A stretch of DNA of 64,000 nucleotides from CAWUEZ02 sp963921355 (GCA_963921355.3 OZ001190.1:3286001-3350000); one strand, 5' to 3'; counted from the stretch's first letter, positions 33,886-43,450 are shown. Numbers and translations are program-made. Notes: generated by a model from the letters alone, not told the origin.

Positions 33886-35160
33886 TCAGGCGGCGTCCTG
33901 CATCCCGCTGGCGCGCTTTATCTTGGCGAAGTCGAAGTTGACGGCCGAGATATCGGCGCCGGAGAAGTCGACCCCGTCGAGGACCGTTCCGGTCAGGTTG
34001 ACGCCCTCGAGATTGGCACCGCGGAAGCGGGCCGGAAGATCACGATCGGATTTCTTGCCTTCCGGCGAGATGATCTCCGCTGCTTCGATCCGCGAACTGA
34101 TGAATGACGCTTTGATCAGCTGTGCGCCGGAGAAATTCGTGCCGCCGGCTCGGGCGAAGGAGAAGTCCACCTCTTCCAGATTGGCACCTTGAAACGAGGT
34201 CAGGAAGAGTTCCGCCTTCACGAACGCTGAGCCCTGCAGGTTCGCGTTGTCGAAAGTGACCCCGCGCACGTCGCAGCTCGAGAAGTCGAGGTTGGTCAGG
34301 TCCGTGCCCTTGAACGACGCGCGCGCGCCCTGGGCGCCGTTGCTGGCGATCCAGCGGCTGTGCTCCCTGAGGATCTCCTCGATCCATTCCGGCAATGCGT
34401 TCTGGGTGTCCCGGTGGATGGCGCCGGTCAGGTTGGCGGTTTCGACATTGGCTTTGGACAGATCGACGTTGCGCAGATTGGCGTCGGTCAGATTTGCCCG
34501 GCTCAAATTGGCGCCGTCGAGGTTGGTGCCCGTCAGATTGGCGTTTTTCAGATTGCAGCCGGTGAGGTCGGCGCCCGCGAGATTGGCCCCCGCCAGGTTG
34601 ACGGCGTGCAGCATGACGTCGCAGAACATCGCGCCCTGGGCGCTGGAAACGGACATGTTCGCCGAGCTCAGGTCGGATCCGGAGAAGTCAGCCCCGTCGA
34701 GCGTGGCATCGGAGAAGTTCGCTTCTCTGACTTCTGAGCGATCCCATTCCACGATGTGGCCGGGACGGAGGTCGGCGTTGTGCATCTTCGAACCGGCGAG
34801 ATTGGCCAGTGTGAAGTTGGCGCCCCTGATGTCGGCTTTCGACAGGTCGCTTTCCCGCAGATCCGCCATGGAGAAGTCGCAGGCGAAGAGATCGGCGTTC
34901 GTCAGGTTGACGCCCCGCAGGAAACCCTTGGAGAACGAGGACCCGGAAAATGTCGCCTGATGGAGGTTGAGATCGTCGAAGGTCCGACCGTCGAATTTCT
35001 CGCCCTTCAGCATGAGCCGACGGCCACCCTGGTTCCCTGTCAGGTAGTTCTCATGCGCCTTGACCGCCTTCGTCAGTTCGAAGGGTAGGTCAGGCTGGCG
35101 TCTGGGAGCGAGTGCGGGCATCGGCGTACGGTTTATCTGGATCCAGACCCGACAGTGCAC
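33886..35160 (-). CDS. Pentapeptide-repeat protein
   Basis: About 424 residues dominated by pentapeptide repeats of the A(D/N)LXX type, which fold into a right-handed quadrilateral beta-helix. A first block spans roughly residues 55-265 (for example GANLAGADLTGCNLKNANL). A non-repeat helical break (DTQNALPEWIEEILREHSRW) follows, then a second block of about 125 residues ending in DISAVNFDFAKIKRASG. There is no signal peptide or membrane segment, so it is cytoplasmic. The GTG at 35160 is preferred for its AAGG ribosome site; an ATG at 35121 is the alternative. The function is unknown; a few such proteins mimic DNA and bind gyrase, but nothing here shows that. Confidence 0.88.
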   Translation of the reverse strand: MHCRVWIQINRTPMPALAPRRQPDLPFELTKAVKAHENYLTGNQGGRRLMLKGEKFDGRTFDDLNLHQATFSGSSFSKGFLRGVNLTNADLFACDFSMADLRESDLSKADIRGANFTLANLAGSKMHNADLRPGHIVEWDRSEVREANFSDATLDGADFSGSDLSSANMSVSSAQGAMFCDVMLHAVNLAGANLAGADLTGCNLKNANLTGTNLDGANLSRANLTDANLRNVDLSKANVETANLTGAIHRDTQNALPEWIEEILREHSRWIASNGAQGARASFKGTDLTNLDFSSCDVRGVTFDNANLQGSAFVKAELFLTSFQGANLEEVDFSFARAGGTNFSGAQLIKASFISSRIEAAEIISPEGKKSDRDLPARFRGANLEGVNLTGTVLDGVDFSGADISAVNFDFAKIKRASGMQDAA

Positions 35161-35348
35161 CGAGTCGCCTTAAGAGAGCGTTAAAGACCACGTTGTCAGG
35201 GGGCAGGCCGGGATCGGCCGGTCGCCGCGGTCGATCCGATAACCCTTTGGCAATAGGGGATTTATCGCTCATGTTCTCAGGCCGCATCGGCGACGATGAC
35301 CATCGGGGCGGGGTGTGGAATCATGAACGCCCTTTGTCGGAGACCTCC

Positions 35349-38300
35349 ATGTCGCATGCTGATTTCGTCCACCTTCGGGTTCGCTCCGCGTATTCGCTGG
35401 CGGAAGGGGCGATCGCGCCGAAGCGGTTGGTTGAGCTGGCCCGGGACCAACGGATGCCCGCGGTCGGTATTGCCGATGGCGGCAATATGTTCGGCGCTCT
35501 GGAGTTTGCTGTTTCGGCAGCGGAGAAGGGCATTCAACCGATAATCGGTGTCCAGCTGAACGTGCGGCGACCGGTAGACCCCGAGTCACGCAGTTTGCGA
35601 GTCGTTGGCGGGCGGGACGTGGTGCCGGACGTCCTGCCTTTGCTGGCCCAGGACGAGCTTGGGTACCGCAACCTGATGAGCCTGGTCAGCGAGGCTTTCC
35701 TGGACGGAACGGGTGAGGAACCACCACAGCTTTCGCTCGAGGCACTCGACGGCCGCACCGATGGATTGATTGCGTTGACCGGCGGAGTCGGCGGCGCCGT
35801 TGGTCGGTTGCTGCTCGACGGGCGTGCCTCCGAGGCGGAAGCGATGCTGCTGAAACTGAACCGGATGTTCCCGGACAGGCTCTACATGGAGCTGCAGCGT
35901 CACTTCCTGGAAGACGAGAACCGGATCGAGGGCGCACTGATCGATCTGGCCGTTGCCCACGATATCCCATTGATTGCGACCAACGATGTTTTCTTCGACG
36001 ACGAGAGCATGTACGAGGCGCATGACGTCCTGCTTTGCATCGCCCAGGGGACAACCGTCGGGAATCCGAAGCGGCGGCGGGTGACACCGCATCATCGCTT
36101 CAAGTCGGCCGAGGAGATGCGGGAGCTCTTCGCCGACATTCCGGAAGCGGCCGACAACACGCTGGTGGTTGCCAGGCGTTGCTCAGTCATGCCGGAGAAA
36201 CTCGCCCCGATCCTGCCGCGCTTTGAAACCGCGGCCGGTCGTTGCGAAGCCGAAGAGCTGCGCGCCCAGGCTGGCGAGGGCCTGACAGCGCGTCTCGAGG
36301 CCCATCTGTTCACGGCCGATATGGACCAGGCGGCCCGGACCGAGGCGGCCCGACCCTATGAGGAACGGCTTGAACTCGAACTCGGCATCATCGAGCAGAT
36401 GGGCTTTCCGGGGTACTTCCTGATCGTCTCGGACTTCATCAAATGGGCCAAGGCGCGGGGCATTCCCGTCGGACCGGGGCGCGGATCGGGGGCCGGGTCG
36501 CTGGTCGCCTATTCGCTGTTGATCACGGACCTGGATCCTCTGCGATGGGGGCTGCTGTTCGAGCGCTTTCTCAATCCGGAACGCGTGTCGATGCCGGACT
36601 TCGATATCGACTTCTGCCAGGACCGCCGGGACGAGGTGATCCGCTACGTCCAGGAGACCTACGGTCGTGATCGGGTCGCTCAGATCATTACCTTTGGAAA
36701 ACTCCAGGCCCGTGCGGCCTTGCGGGATGTCGGCCGGGTGCTGGAGATGCCCTACGGGCAGGTCGACCGGATCTGCAAGCTGGTGCCGAACAATCCGGCG
36801 AATCCCGTGACACTGGCTCAGGCGCTCGAGACCGAAGACGACCTGCGTCAGCAGCGTGACAGCGACGAGAACGTTGCCGGCCTGATCCGCACGGCGCTGC
36901 GGCTGGAGGGACTGTTTCGCAACTCATCGACCCATGCGGCCGGCGTGGTGATCGGGGACCGGCCGCTGTCGGAACTGGTGCCGCTGTATCGCGACCCGCG
37001 CTCGGACATGCCGGTCACCCAGTTCAACATGAAATGGGTGGAACAGGCCGGCCTTGTGAAGTTCGACTTCCTTGGCCTGAAGACGCTGACGGTCCTGCAG
37101 CGGGCCGTCGACCTGCTGGCGGAGCGCGACATCCATGTCTATCTGGCGCAGGTGCCGCTCGATGACCCGGCGACCTACGTGATGCTGGCGCGCGGCGACA
37201 GCACCGGGGTGTTTCAGCTGGAAAGTTCCGGCATGCGGGATGTCCTGCGGCGGCTGCGTCCTGACCGCTTCGAGGACATTATCGCTCTGGTGGCGCTGTA
37301 CCGGCCTGGACCGATGGCGAAAATACCGAAGTACATCGCCTGCAAGCATGGCGAAGAAGAGCCCGACTACATGCATCCGGTCCTTGAGCCGATCCTCAAG
37401 GAAACCTTCGGGATCATGATCTATCAGGAGCAGGTGCAGCAGGCCGCCCAGCGACTGGCGGGTTATACCCTTGGCGGAGCAGATCTGCTCCGCCGCGCGA
37501 TGGGCAAGAAGATCAAGGCCGAGATGGACGCCCAGCGCCAGCGTTTCGTTTCGGGAGCCGTGGACAACGACGTTGTCGAAAGCCAGGCCAGCGCCATCTT
37601 TGATCAGATATCCGCGTTCGCCGGTTATGGGTTCAACAAGAGCCACGCCGCCGCTTACGCGCTGGTCTCGTATCACACGGCCTATCTGAAGGCGAACTAC
37701 CCGGTCGAGTTCATGGCCGCGTCGATGACGCACGACATGGCCAATACCGACAAGCTGAATGTCTTCCGTCAGGAACTTCAGAAGCTTGGCATCGGCCTAC
37801 TGCCACCGGACGTCAACCGGTCCCGCAAGGATTTCGCCGTCGAACGGGTCGACGATGAGACGTTCGCCATCCGGTACGCGCTGGCGGCCGTCAAGAACGT
37901 CGGCGGTGCGGCGATGGACGCCTTGGTCCAGGCGCGTGATCAGGACGGCCGCTACCGCAGCCTCTCCGACTTCGCCGATCGCATCGACCCCCAGCATGTG
38001 AACAAGCGTTTGCTCGAGAACCTTGTACGGGCGGGCGCGTTCGACTCGCTGCATGCCAACCGCGCCGAACTGTTCGAGAACCTCGAGACCGTCCTGCGGC
38101 ACGCCAGCGCGGCCGCCAGCGAACGCCAGTCGAACCAGGTCAGCCTGTTCGCCGCCGACATCGAGGCCGGTTCGGGGCCTGACATCCGGCTGCGGAATCG
38201 GCCGGAATGGCCGCAGATGGAGAAGCTCAAGGAAGAGTTCGATGCCCTGGGCTTTTACCTCTCCGCCCATCCGCTCGACGCCTATCGTGAGAGCCTGGCC

Positions 38301-38840
38301 CGGCTCCGGGTCGTTTCCTCCGCCGATGCCCTGAGCGAAACCCGGATCAAGGGAGGGTCGACCCGCCTGACGCTCGCCGGGATCGTTGTCGGCCGGCAGA
38401 TCCGGACATCGAAGTCCGGTAATCGGTTCGCCTTTGTCCAGTTGACCGACCGGACCGGGGTTTTCGAGGTCACCGTGTTCTCGGAAGTCCTGGCGGTGGC
38501 AAGAGACCTGCTGGACACCGGCGACCCGATGCTGGTCAAGGCAGACGCGCGGATCGAAGACGAGAACCTGCGGTTGCTCGCCTCATCGATCGAACCCTTG
38601 GACAGCGCGGTCGAGCGGACGGTATCCGGTCTTGAGGTGTTCCTGCATGATGTGAGCGCCCTGGAGCCTCTGAAGTCCCTGATCACGAAGGAGGCCAGTG
38701 GGCGTGGACGCATCCGGCTGATCGTGCCGACGAGCCAGGGCGAGGTCCAGATTGCTCTGCCGGATGCCTATCAGGTTTCGAGCCGGTTTAGGGGCGCGGT
38801 GAAGGCGCTTCCCGGGATAGACTTCGTCCGGGATCTGTGA
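35349..38840 (+). CDS. dnaE: DNA polymerase III alpha subunit
   Basis: The replicative polymerase, 1163 residues from the ATG at 35349 (GGAG six bases upstream). Order of domains: PHP domain (from HLRVRSAYSLAEGA), polymerase palm with the catalytic PDFDIDFCQDRRDE aspartates, the GPGRGSGAGSLVAY nucleotide-binding loop, fingers, tandem HhH (NVGGAAMDALVQARD), and a C-terminal OB fold (RLTLAGIVVGRQIRTSKSGN). In the PHP motif both metal-binding histidines of the HxH type are arginines (RVR), so this domain is unlikely to be catalytic. An in-frame start at 35112 would add 79 unconserved residues and is rejected. Confidence 0.97.
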   Translation: MSHADFVHLRVRSAYSLAEGAIAPKRLVELARDQRMPAVGIADGGNMFGALEFAVSAAEKGIQPIIGVQLNVRRPVDPESRSLRVVGGRDVVPDVLPLLAQDELGYRNLMSLVSEAFLDGTGEEPPQLSLEALDGRTDGLIALTGGVGGAVGRLLLDGRASEAEAMLLKLNRMFPDRLYMELQRHFLEDENRIEGALIDLAVAHDIPLIATNDVFFDDESMYEAHDVLLCIAQGTTVGNPKRRRVTPHHRFKSAEEMRELFADIPEAADNTLVVARRCSVMPEKLAPILPRFETAAGRCEAEELRAQAGEGLTARLEAHLFTADMDQAARTEAARPYEERLELELGIIEQMGFPGYFLIVSDFIKWAKARGIPVGPGRGSGAGSLVAYSLLITDLDPLRWGLLFERFLNPERVSMPDFDIDFCQDRRDEVIRYVQETYGRDRVAQIITFGKLQARAALRDVGRVLEMPYGQVDRICKLVPNNPANPVTLAQALETEDDLRQQRDSDENVAGLIRTALRLEGLFRNSSTHAAGVVIGDRPLSELVPLYRDPRSDMPVTQFNMKWVEQAGLVKFDFLGLKTLTVLQRAVDLLAERDIHVYLAQVPLDDPATYVMLARGDSTGVFQLESSGMRDVLRRLRPDRFEDIIALVALYRPGPMAKIPKYIACKHGEEEPDYMHPVLEPILKETFGIMIYQEQVQQAAQRLAGYTLGGADLLRRAMGKKIKAEMDAQRQRFVSGAVDNDVVESQASAIFDQISAFAGYGFNKSHAAAYALVSYHTAYLKANYPVEFMAASMTHDMANTDKLNVFRQELQKLGIGLLPPDVNRSRKDFAVERVDDETFAIRYALAAVKNVGGAAMDALVQARDQDGRYRSLSDFADRIDPQHVNKRLLENLVRAGAFDSLHANRAELFENLETVLRHASAAASERQSNQVSLFAADIEAGSGPDIRLRNRPEWPQMEKLKEEFDALGFYLSAHPLDAYRESLARLRVVSSADALSETRIKGGSTRLTLAGIVVGRQIRTSKSGNRFAFVQLTDRTGVFEVTVFSEVLAVARDLLDTGDPMLVKADARIEDENLRLLASSIEPLDSAVERTVSGLEVFLHDVSALEPLKSLITKEASGRGRIRLIVPTSQGEVQIALPDAYQVSSRFRGAVKALPGIDFVRDL

Positions 38841-38847
38841 GGCCGCC

Positions 38848-40377
38848 ATGAAACGCATCGCCGTCCTTGGCTTCGCTCTCGAGAGCAACGCATTCGCGCC
38901 ACCCTGCGGTCGCTGGGACTTTGAGCAGCGCGGATACTACACCGGCGCCGAGATCACCCGTCTGGCGCGCGCCGGGAACTCGCCTTTGTACAACGGCATC
39001 TGCGGGTTCTACGCCACGATGGACACCCTGGTGGGACGCAGCGCCTGGACGCCCGTTCCGATCGTGCACGCGTCGTCGCAGCCGGCCGGGCCGGTCGAGA
39101 AAGGGTTCTTCGAAGAGCTGCTGGGCGAGTTGGAAGCGGGACTGGCCGCCCAGGGGCCGGTCGACGGCGTCTACATCGCCGAGCATGGCGGGGCGACCGC
39201 GACGCACACGCACGATCCCGATGGCATGGTCTTCGAACTGGTGCGGCGATGTGTGGGGCCGGATGTGCCGATCGTGGCCACCCTGGACCTGCACGCCAAC
39301 GTCTCGGATCTGATGATGGACAGCGTCGACGTGATGGTCGGCTATCGCGAGAACCCGCATGTCGACATCTTCGAGCGAGGCGCGGAAGCCGCGCGGCTGT
39401 TGGATGAGCTGATGACATCCGGGGTCCGGGCTACGTTCCATCGGATCCGCCTTCCGCTGGTGGCGCCGTCGGTGACCCAGCTGACGGCACCCGGGCACCC
39501 CTATGGCGATCTGATCCGCTATGGCCAAGGTAAGGTCGACGCAAGGGTCATGAACGTGACCGTTCTGTCCGGATTCGCGTTCGCCGACACGCCCAAGAAC
39601 GGCATGACGGTGATCGTGACGACCCGCGACGACCCGGACCTGGCCAAGGCGCTTGCACTCGATATCGCCCGCACGGGCTGGCAGGATCGCCAGCGTTATC
39701 GCCCGAACATGACACGGTTGCCGGAAGCGGTCGGGCGGGCGCGGGTCGCCGGCGAGGATGCCGTCCAGCCCTCGCTGCTGTTTGCCGATCCGGCCGACAA
39801 TCCTGGTGGGGGCGGTCGTGGCAACACGACGTACATCCTCAAGGCGTTTCTTGAGGCGGGTATCCACGGCGCCGTCTTTGCCGTGTTCTATGATCCGGCG
39901 CTGGTCCGCCAGGCCCAGACGGCAGGCGAGGGCGGGGTGTTCCGTGCCCGTATGAACACCGAAGACACCACGCTGTACTCAGAGCCCCTGGAATGGGAGG
40001 CCCGGGTTGTCCGCCTCCACAACGGCCGGTTCGTCGGCCGCCATGGCATGGTTGACGGCAAGTCGGTCAACCTCGGCGACACCGCGGTCATCGCCCTCGA
40101 CGGTGTCGAACTGATAGCGATCAGCAACCGCCAGCAATGCCTGTCGACGGATTTTCTGGAGGCCGTCGGCGTCGACCCGACGGGCGCCCGGTCCATTGTC
40201 GTCAAGTCGCGGGGACACTTCCGGGCCGGTTTCAAACATCTGTTTCCGCCGGAACGGATCATTGAGGTCGATGTGCCGGGCCTGACCTCACCCAATCTGG
40301 CGAACTTCGAATGGAGCGGATTGCCGCGGCCGGTCTTCCCTTTGGACCCGGACGCGGCCTGGGAACCCGCCGGCTGA
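38848..40377 (+). CDS. M81-family (MlrC-like) metallopeptidase
   Basis: A 509-residue protein of the MlrC family, named for an enzyme that finishes microcystin-LR breakdown in sphingomonads but widespread in bacteria that never meet the toxin. N-terminal M81 domain: IAVLGFALESNAF, GVYIAEHGGATATHTHDPDG, ATLDLHANVSDLMMDS and VGYRENPHVDIFERG, which hold the likely zinc ligands. The C-terminal MlrC_C domain includes FADPADNPGGGGRGNTTYI. The real substrate is unknown. GAGG precedes the ATG, seven bases after dnaE. Confidence 0.9.
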   Translation: MKRIAVLGFALESNAFAPPCGRWDFEQRGYYTGAEITRLARAGNSPLYNGICGFYATMDTLVGRSAWTPVPIVHASSQPAGPVEKGFFEELLGELEAGLAAQGPVDGVYIAEHGGATATHTHDPDGMVFELVRRCVGPDVPIVATLDLHANVSDLMMDSVDVMVGYRENPHVDIFERGAEAARLLDELMTSGVRATFHRIRLPLVAPSVTQLTAPGHPYGDLIRYGQGKVDARVMNVTVLSGFAFADTPKNGMTVIVTTRDDPDLAKALALDIARTGWQDRQRYRPNMTRLPEAVGRARVAGEDAVQPSLLFADPADNPGGGGRGNTTYILKAFLEAGIHGAVFAVFYDPALVRQAQTAGEGGVFRARMNTEDTTLYSEPLEWEARVVRLHNGRFVGRHGMVDGKSVNLGDTAVIALDGVELIAISNRQQCLSTDFLEAVGVDPTGARSIVVKSRGHFRAGFKHLFPPERIIEVDVPGLTSPNLANFEWSGLPRPVFPLDPDAAWEPAG

Positions 40378-40589
40378 CAAGATCCACCGGGACTGTTCCA
40401 GAAGCTCCAGCATTCGAGGGTACCGTCCGGATAAGGTCTTTATGGAACGGAAGGTAGATCTCCTGCAGTGGAATACGACACTGCAATACAGCGCAGCCGG
40501 ATGCACAAGAAGGACGGTTGAAAAACTATTGATCTTGTAGTGCATATCTAGAAAATGTGACCCTGGCATCCTGTTCGGGGGAGGGGGTC

Positions 40590-41956
40590 ATGGTCGAAAA
40601 TAAGAACACACGTAAGAATGCCGGATCACCAGATAAGCCTGACGAACCGGCTCCTGGCGAAGAGGCCGGCGCCACCCCGGAAACCCCGGTTTCCGACGAG
40701 ACTCCTGATCAAGAATCGGTAGAGAAAAAACTATTCGACGCGTTCAATAGCGACTTTTTTGGGATTCTCGAAAAGATCGGTGGCGTCGTTTTTGTCATAA
40801 CAGCGTGTTCTACTGTTCTGTTTATATTTCTATTCAATACAAGAGGCGCCGTGAGCGATATCGAGGATCTCAAACACCTGAGATCGGTTGAGTTGCTAAT
40901 GACGCTGGCGGCGACATCACTTGTAATCGCGATTATCGGCAGATCCCAGAATCCGGCCGTACTTGCGTTTGGGATTTTTCTTATCGGAGCACTCATTGTC
41001 CCTTCTGGGGACATAGTACGTTTTGCGCTCTTGGCCACAGGCTCAGTTAAAGAGTACGAGTCTTTCTTTTATCAAAGTAGTTCGAGTACAGATCTATCGG
41101 GCCGCAGCACCGATGTTGCCAACAAGATTATAACCGAATTGGCGCAAGAAAGATTCATCAATACTCCCCAGCCAGAACAACGAAAGATCGCCATTGAGAT
41201 TATCGAGGACGAAATCCGTAAGGAACGGGAAATAACGCTTCTTGAACAGGTAAGATCCTGCGGCGCGCTATTGACGCTAGAGCAGGTGGCAAATGACGTG
41301 AATAGGTGGGTCTACAAATATGGGAAAATGAGAAATTCGTCGACGATGTCGTTTTTCTGAGATCTGAGGATCTTGTTTCGTTTGCGTATGATGACTTAGA
41401 TACGATTTCGGTTACAGACCTTGGGTGCTTTGTTCCGCGGAGAGCAAACATCGAGTGTGAGAATTTCGATTTAGATAGGAGGCGCAGAATTTCGGGGGTG
41501 AGCGTGCCCGTGGGCGATGACAGTGGTATTTTCAGAGTTCCAGTGACTCTTTCCGGAATACCTCGAGCGGTTCCGTCACGGCCTGTATCTTATGAGTGCC
41601 CCACTACTGTTCCTTTGATTGAAGGCGAGTCTCCAATTACGGGGAATTTGGAAAGGCCGGTGAATCTTGGCGATATCGAAGGAAATTTCTCATTCTCTGT
41701 AGCTAATCAAGGGGGGTATCAGATTCGGTTGCAAGCCGACAGACCGGATACCGGAGGAGATATCGATCCGTACTTGTTCCTGCTTCAGAATACCGAAGGC
41801 GAATGCGTTCGTATCGGCGAAGACGATGATGGAGGAGATGGCCTTAATTCCAGTCTCTTCGTTTTCCTGGAGCCAGGTGAGTACATAGTGAGTGTTCTGA
41901 CAATCTCGCGGACGGGCGGACCTGGTCGACTCTATATTGAACCGCAGGACCAATGA
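40590..41956 (+). pseudogene. AT-rich membrane protein with a C-terminal PPC-like domain, split by a frameshift
   Basis: The ATG at 40590 (GGGGGAGGGGG upstream) opens a 256-residue frame ending at 41360. It has an acidic, Pro-rich N-terminus, three membrane helices (about residues 63-82, 101-117 and 122-139) and a charged region. A second frame, open from 41306 to 41956, continues with a domain like the bacterial pre-peptidase C-terminal (PPC) fold: LRPVNLGDIEGNFSF-type strands, DPYLFLLQ, ECVRIGEDDDGGDG and FVFLEPGEYIVSV (approximate). Adding one base near 41320-41330 (the GGGAAAA run) would join them into about 455 residues. PPC domains act outside the cytoplasm, so a second protein without signal or membrane segment makes little sense alone. 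Two overlapping genes remain possible. Codon use is AT-rich compared with the neighbours. Confidence 0.6.
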
Positions 41957-42042
41957 GGAATTCGTCGGTTTGGGTTTGGACGAGTTCGATCTTCGGGGGG
42001 GCTGCGGGACCGACGAAGATCATCTTCGTGGCAGAACGTATG

Positions 42043-42375
42043 CTATCGGCACAAGTAACGTCTTGAACGGATAGCGCTATTCTCGGTTACCGTGACATCG
42101 GCACAGAAGAAAACGTCGAGAGCGCTGGTGGCCGGAACGCGGCATTGGCCTTCGCCGTTCTCTGAGGTGAACCAGGCCCGTGCGTCGCTGCCCTGAATGT
42201 CGCGATACCAGCCGTTGACAGGGGCCGGGCTCGTCAGGCGCCGCAGTTGATCCGGCGTCAGATTCAGGTGGGACGCGGACTCCGGATAGCACAGAAGCTC
42301 CGCGAGCCTGTTGCCTAAAGGGTCCGCGGCGACGGCGGGCGCGGCGGCGGCGATCGCGAAGACCGCAACGAACAT
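42043..42375 (-). CDS. Small secreted cysteine-containing protein, unknown
   Basis: 110 residues from the ATG at 42375, starting with a short signal peptide (MFVAVFAIAAAAPAVAA, cleavage before DPLG). The mature part has four cysteines (C29, C78, C91, C109), suiting two disulfides in the periplasm. It contains LNLTPDQLRRLTSPAPVNGW and ARAWFTSENGEGQCRV segments. I recognise no family. It diverges from rpsB, and the rpsB promoter lies just upstream of its start. The frame extends further upstream only as a shadow of rpsB. Confidence 0.6.
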   Translation of the reverse strand: MFVAVFAIAAAAPAVAADPLGNRLAELLCYPESASHLNLTPDQLRRLTSPAPVNGWYRDIQGSDARAWFTSENGEGQCRVPATSALDVFFCADVTVTENSAIRSRRYLCR

Positions 42376-42387
42376 CGACAAGCGGCC

Positions 42388-42416
42388 TTGCAAATGTGCG
42401 AGCCGCGGAGTAGAAA
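42388..42416 (+). promoter_or_regulatory. Candidate sigma-70 promoter of the rpsB operon
   Basis: TTGCAA (42388-42393), a 17-base spacer, TAGAAA (42411-42416). This predicts a start near 42423 and a leader of about 130 bases. It is the best-placed promoter for the long rpsB-to-lpxB gene run. Confidence 0.5.
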
Positions 42417-42422
42417 AGCGCC

Positions 42423-42553
42423 CGTTTAAATCCGCACACGAGCGCGCGGCACGGTGGGTCGAACAGGGTTCGATTGATCGGAGCCGCTCCGGTGTCGAGG
42501 AGGTTCCTCGGCGAACGCTCGTGGAGGCAAAACCGGAGAACAAGAGGAAGACC
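42423..42553 (+). ncRNA. Possible structured leader of rpsB
   Basis: The inferred 5' leader contains two consecutive hairpins: CGGAG/CTCCG at 42479-42491 and CGAGGA/TCCTCG at 42496-42510. They lie upstream of the AGAGGAAG ribosome site. Many bacteria regulate rpsB by S2 binding to its leader; whether these stems are such a site is not shown by sequence alone. Confidence 0.3.
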
Positions 42554-43339
42554 ATGACTGTTCCGACGTTTTCAATGCGCCAACTGCTTGAGTCTGGCGT
42601 GCATTTCGGCCACCACACCCGGCGCTGGAACCCGAAGATGGAACCGTACATCTTCGGTGTTCGCAACAACGTGCACATCCTTGACCTGCGGCAGACCGTT
42701 CCGCTTCTGCACCGCGCTCTGGAAGCGGTCCGCGATGTGGTTGCCAAGGGAGGACGGGTGCTGTTCGTCGGCACCAAGCGGCAGGCCGCCGATATGATCG
42801 CCGAGTCCGCCAAGCGCTCCGGGCAGTACTACGTCAACCACCGGTGGCTCGGCGGAATGCTGACGAACTGGAAGACGATCTCGAATTCGATCAAGCGGCT
42901 GCGCGATCTCGAAGAGCGGCTCGACGAGAACCAGGGCGGGCTGACCAAGAAGGAGATGCTGGGCCTGACGCGCGAACGCGACAAGCTCGAGCGCGCGCTT
43001 GGCGGCATCAAGGAGATGGGTGGCCTTCCGGACATCATGGTGGTGATCGACACCAACAAGGAGTCGCTCGCCATCCAGGAAGCGAACACGCTCGGAATTC
43101 CGGTCGTGGCCGTGCTCGACAGCAATTGCGACCCGGACGGGGTGACCTTCCCGATTCCCGGCAACGACGACGCCATGCGGGCCATCGCCCTGTACACCGA
43201 ACTGCTTGCCGATGCGGTGATCGGCGGGCTGCAGGACGAGATGATGGCAACCGGCGGCGACATCGGCGAGAACGAGGAAGCTCCGGCCGAGCCGGCGCTG
43301 GCGGAAGGTGAGGTTGCGGAAGGTGAGGCCGCGGCCTAG
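42554..43339 (+). CDS. rpsB: 30S ribosomal protein S2
   Basis: A 261-residue S2 protein with the family signatures LLESGVHFGHHTRRWNPKM, the HRWLGGMLTNWKTI segment and PDIMVVIDTNKESLAIQEAN. It ends in an acidic, Ala/Glu-rich tail (EAPAEPALAEGEVAEGEAAA) and a TAG at 43337-43339. The frame after that TAG stays open for 23 more codons of the same acidic composition to a TGA at 43409-43411, which suggests the amber is recent or read through. The ATG at 42554 is set by the AGAGGAAG ribosome site and homology. Confidence 0.97.
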   Translation: MTVPTFSMRQLLESGVHFGHHTRRWNPKMEPYIFGVRNNVHILDLRQTVPLLHRALEAVRDVVAKGGRVLFVGTKRQAADMIAESAKRSGQYYVNHRWLGGMLTNWKTISNSIKRLRDLEERLDENQGGLTKKEMLGLTRERDKLERALGGIKEMGGLPDIMVVIDTNKESLAIQEANTLGIPVVAVLDSNCDPDGVTFPIPGNDDAMRAIALYTELLADAVIGGLQDEMMATGGDIGENEEAPAEPALAEGEVAEGEAAA

Positions 43340-43450
43340 CCGGAGGCCGCCGACGCCGCGAGCGGGAGCGAAGAGCCGGCACCGGTTGAGGGCGAACAGG
43401 CGAACGCCTGATCCGTCATCGACGGGTGATAGATCAACGCCAATGAAGGG

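Noticed and set aside
34360..34737. Plus-strand repetitive open frame with a Gly/Gln/Val pattern opposite the pentapeptide gene
   Set aside because: The regular pattern is the reverse complement of the pentapeptide repeats, not a separate repeat protein.
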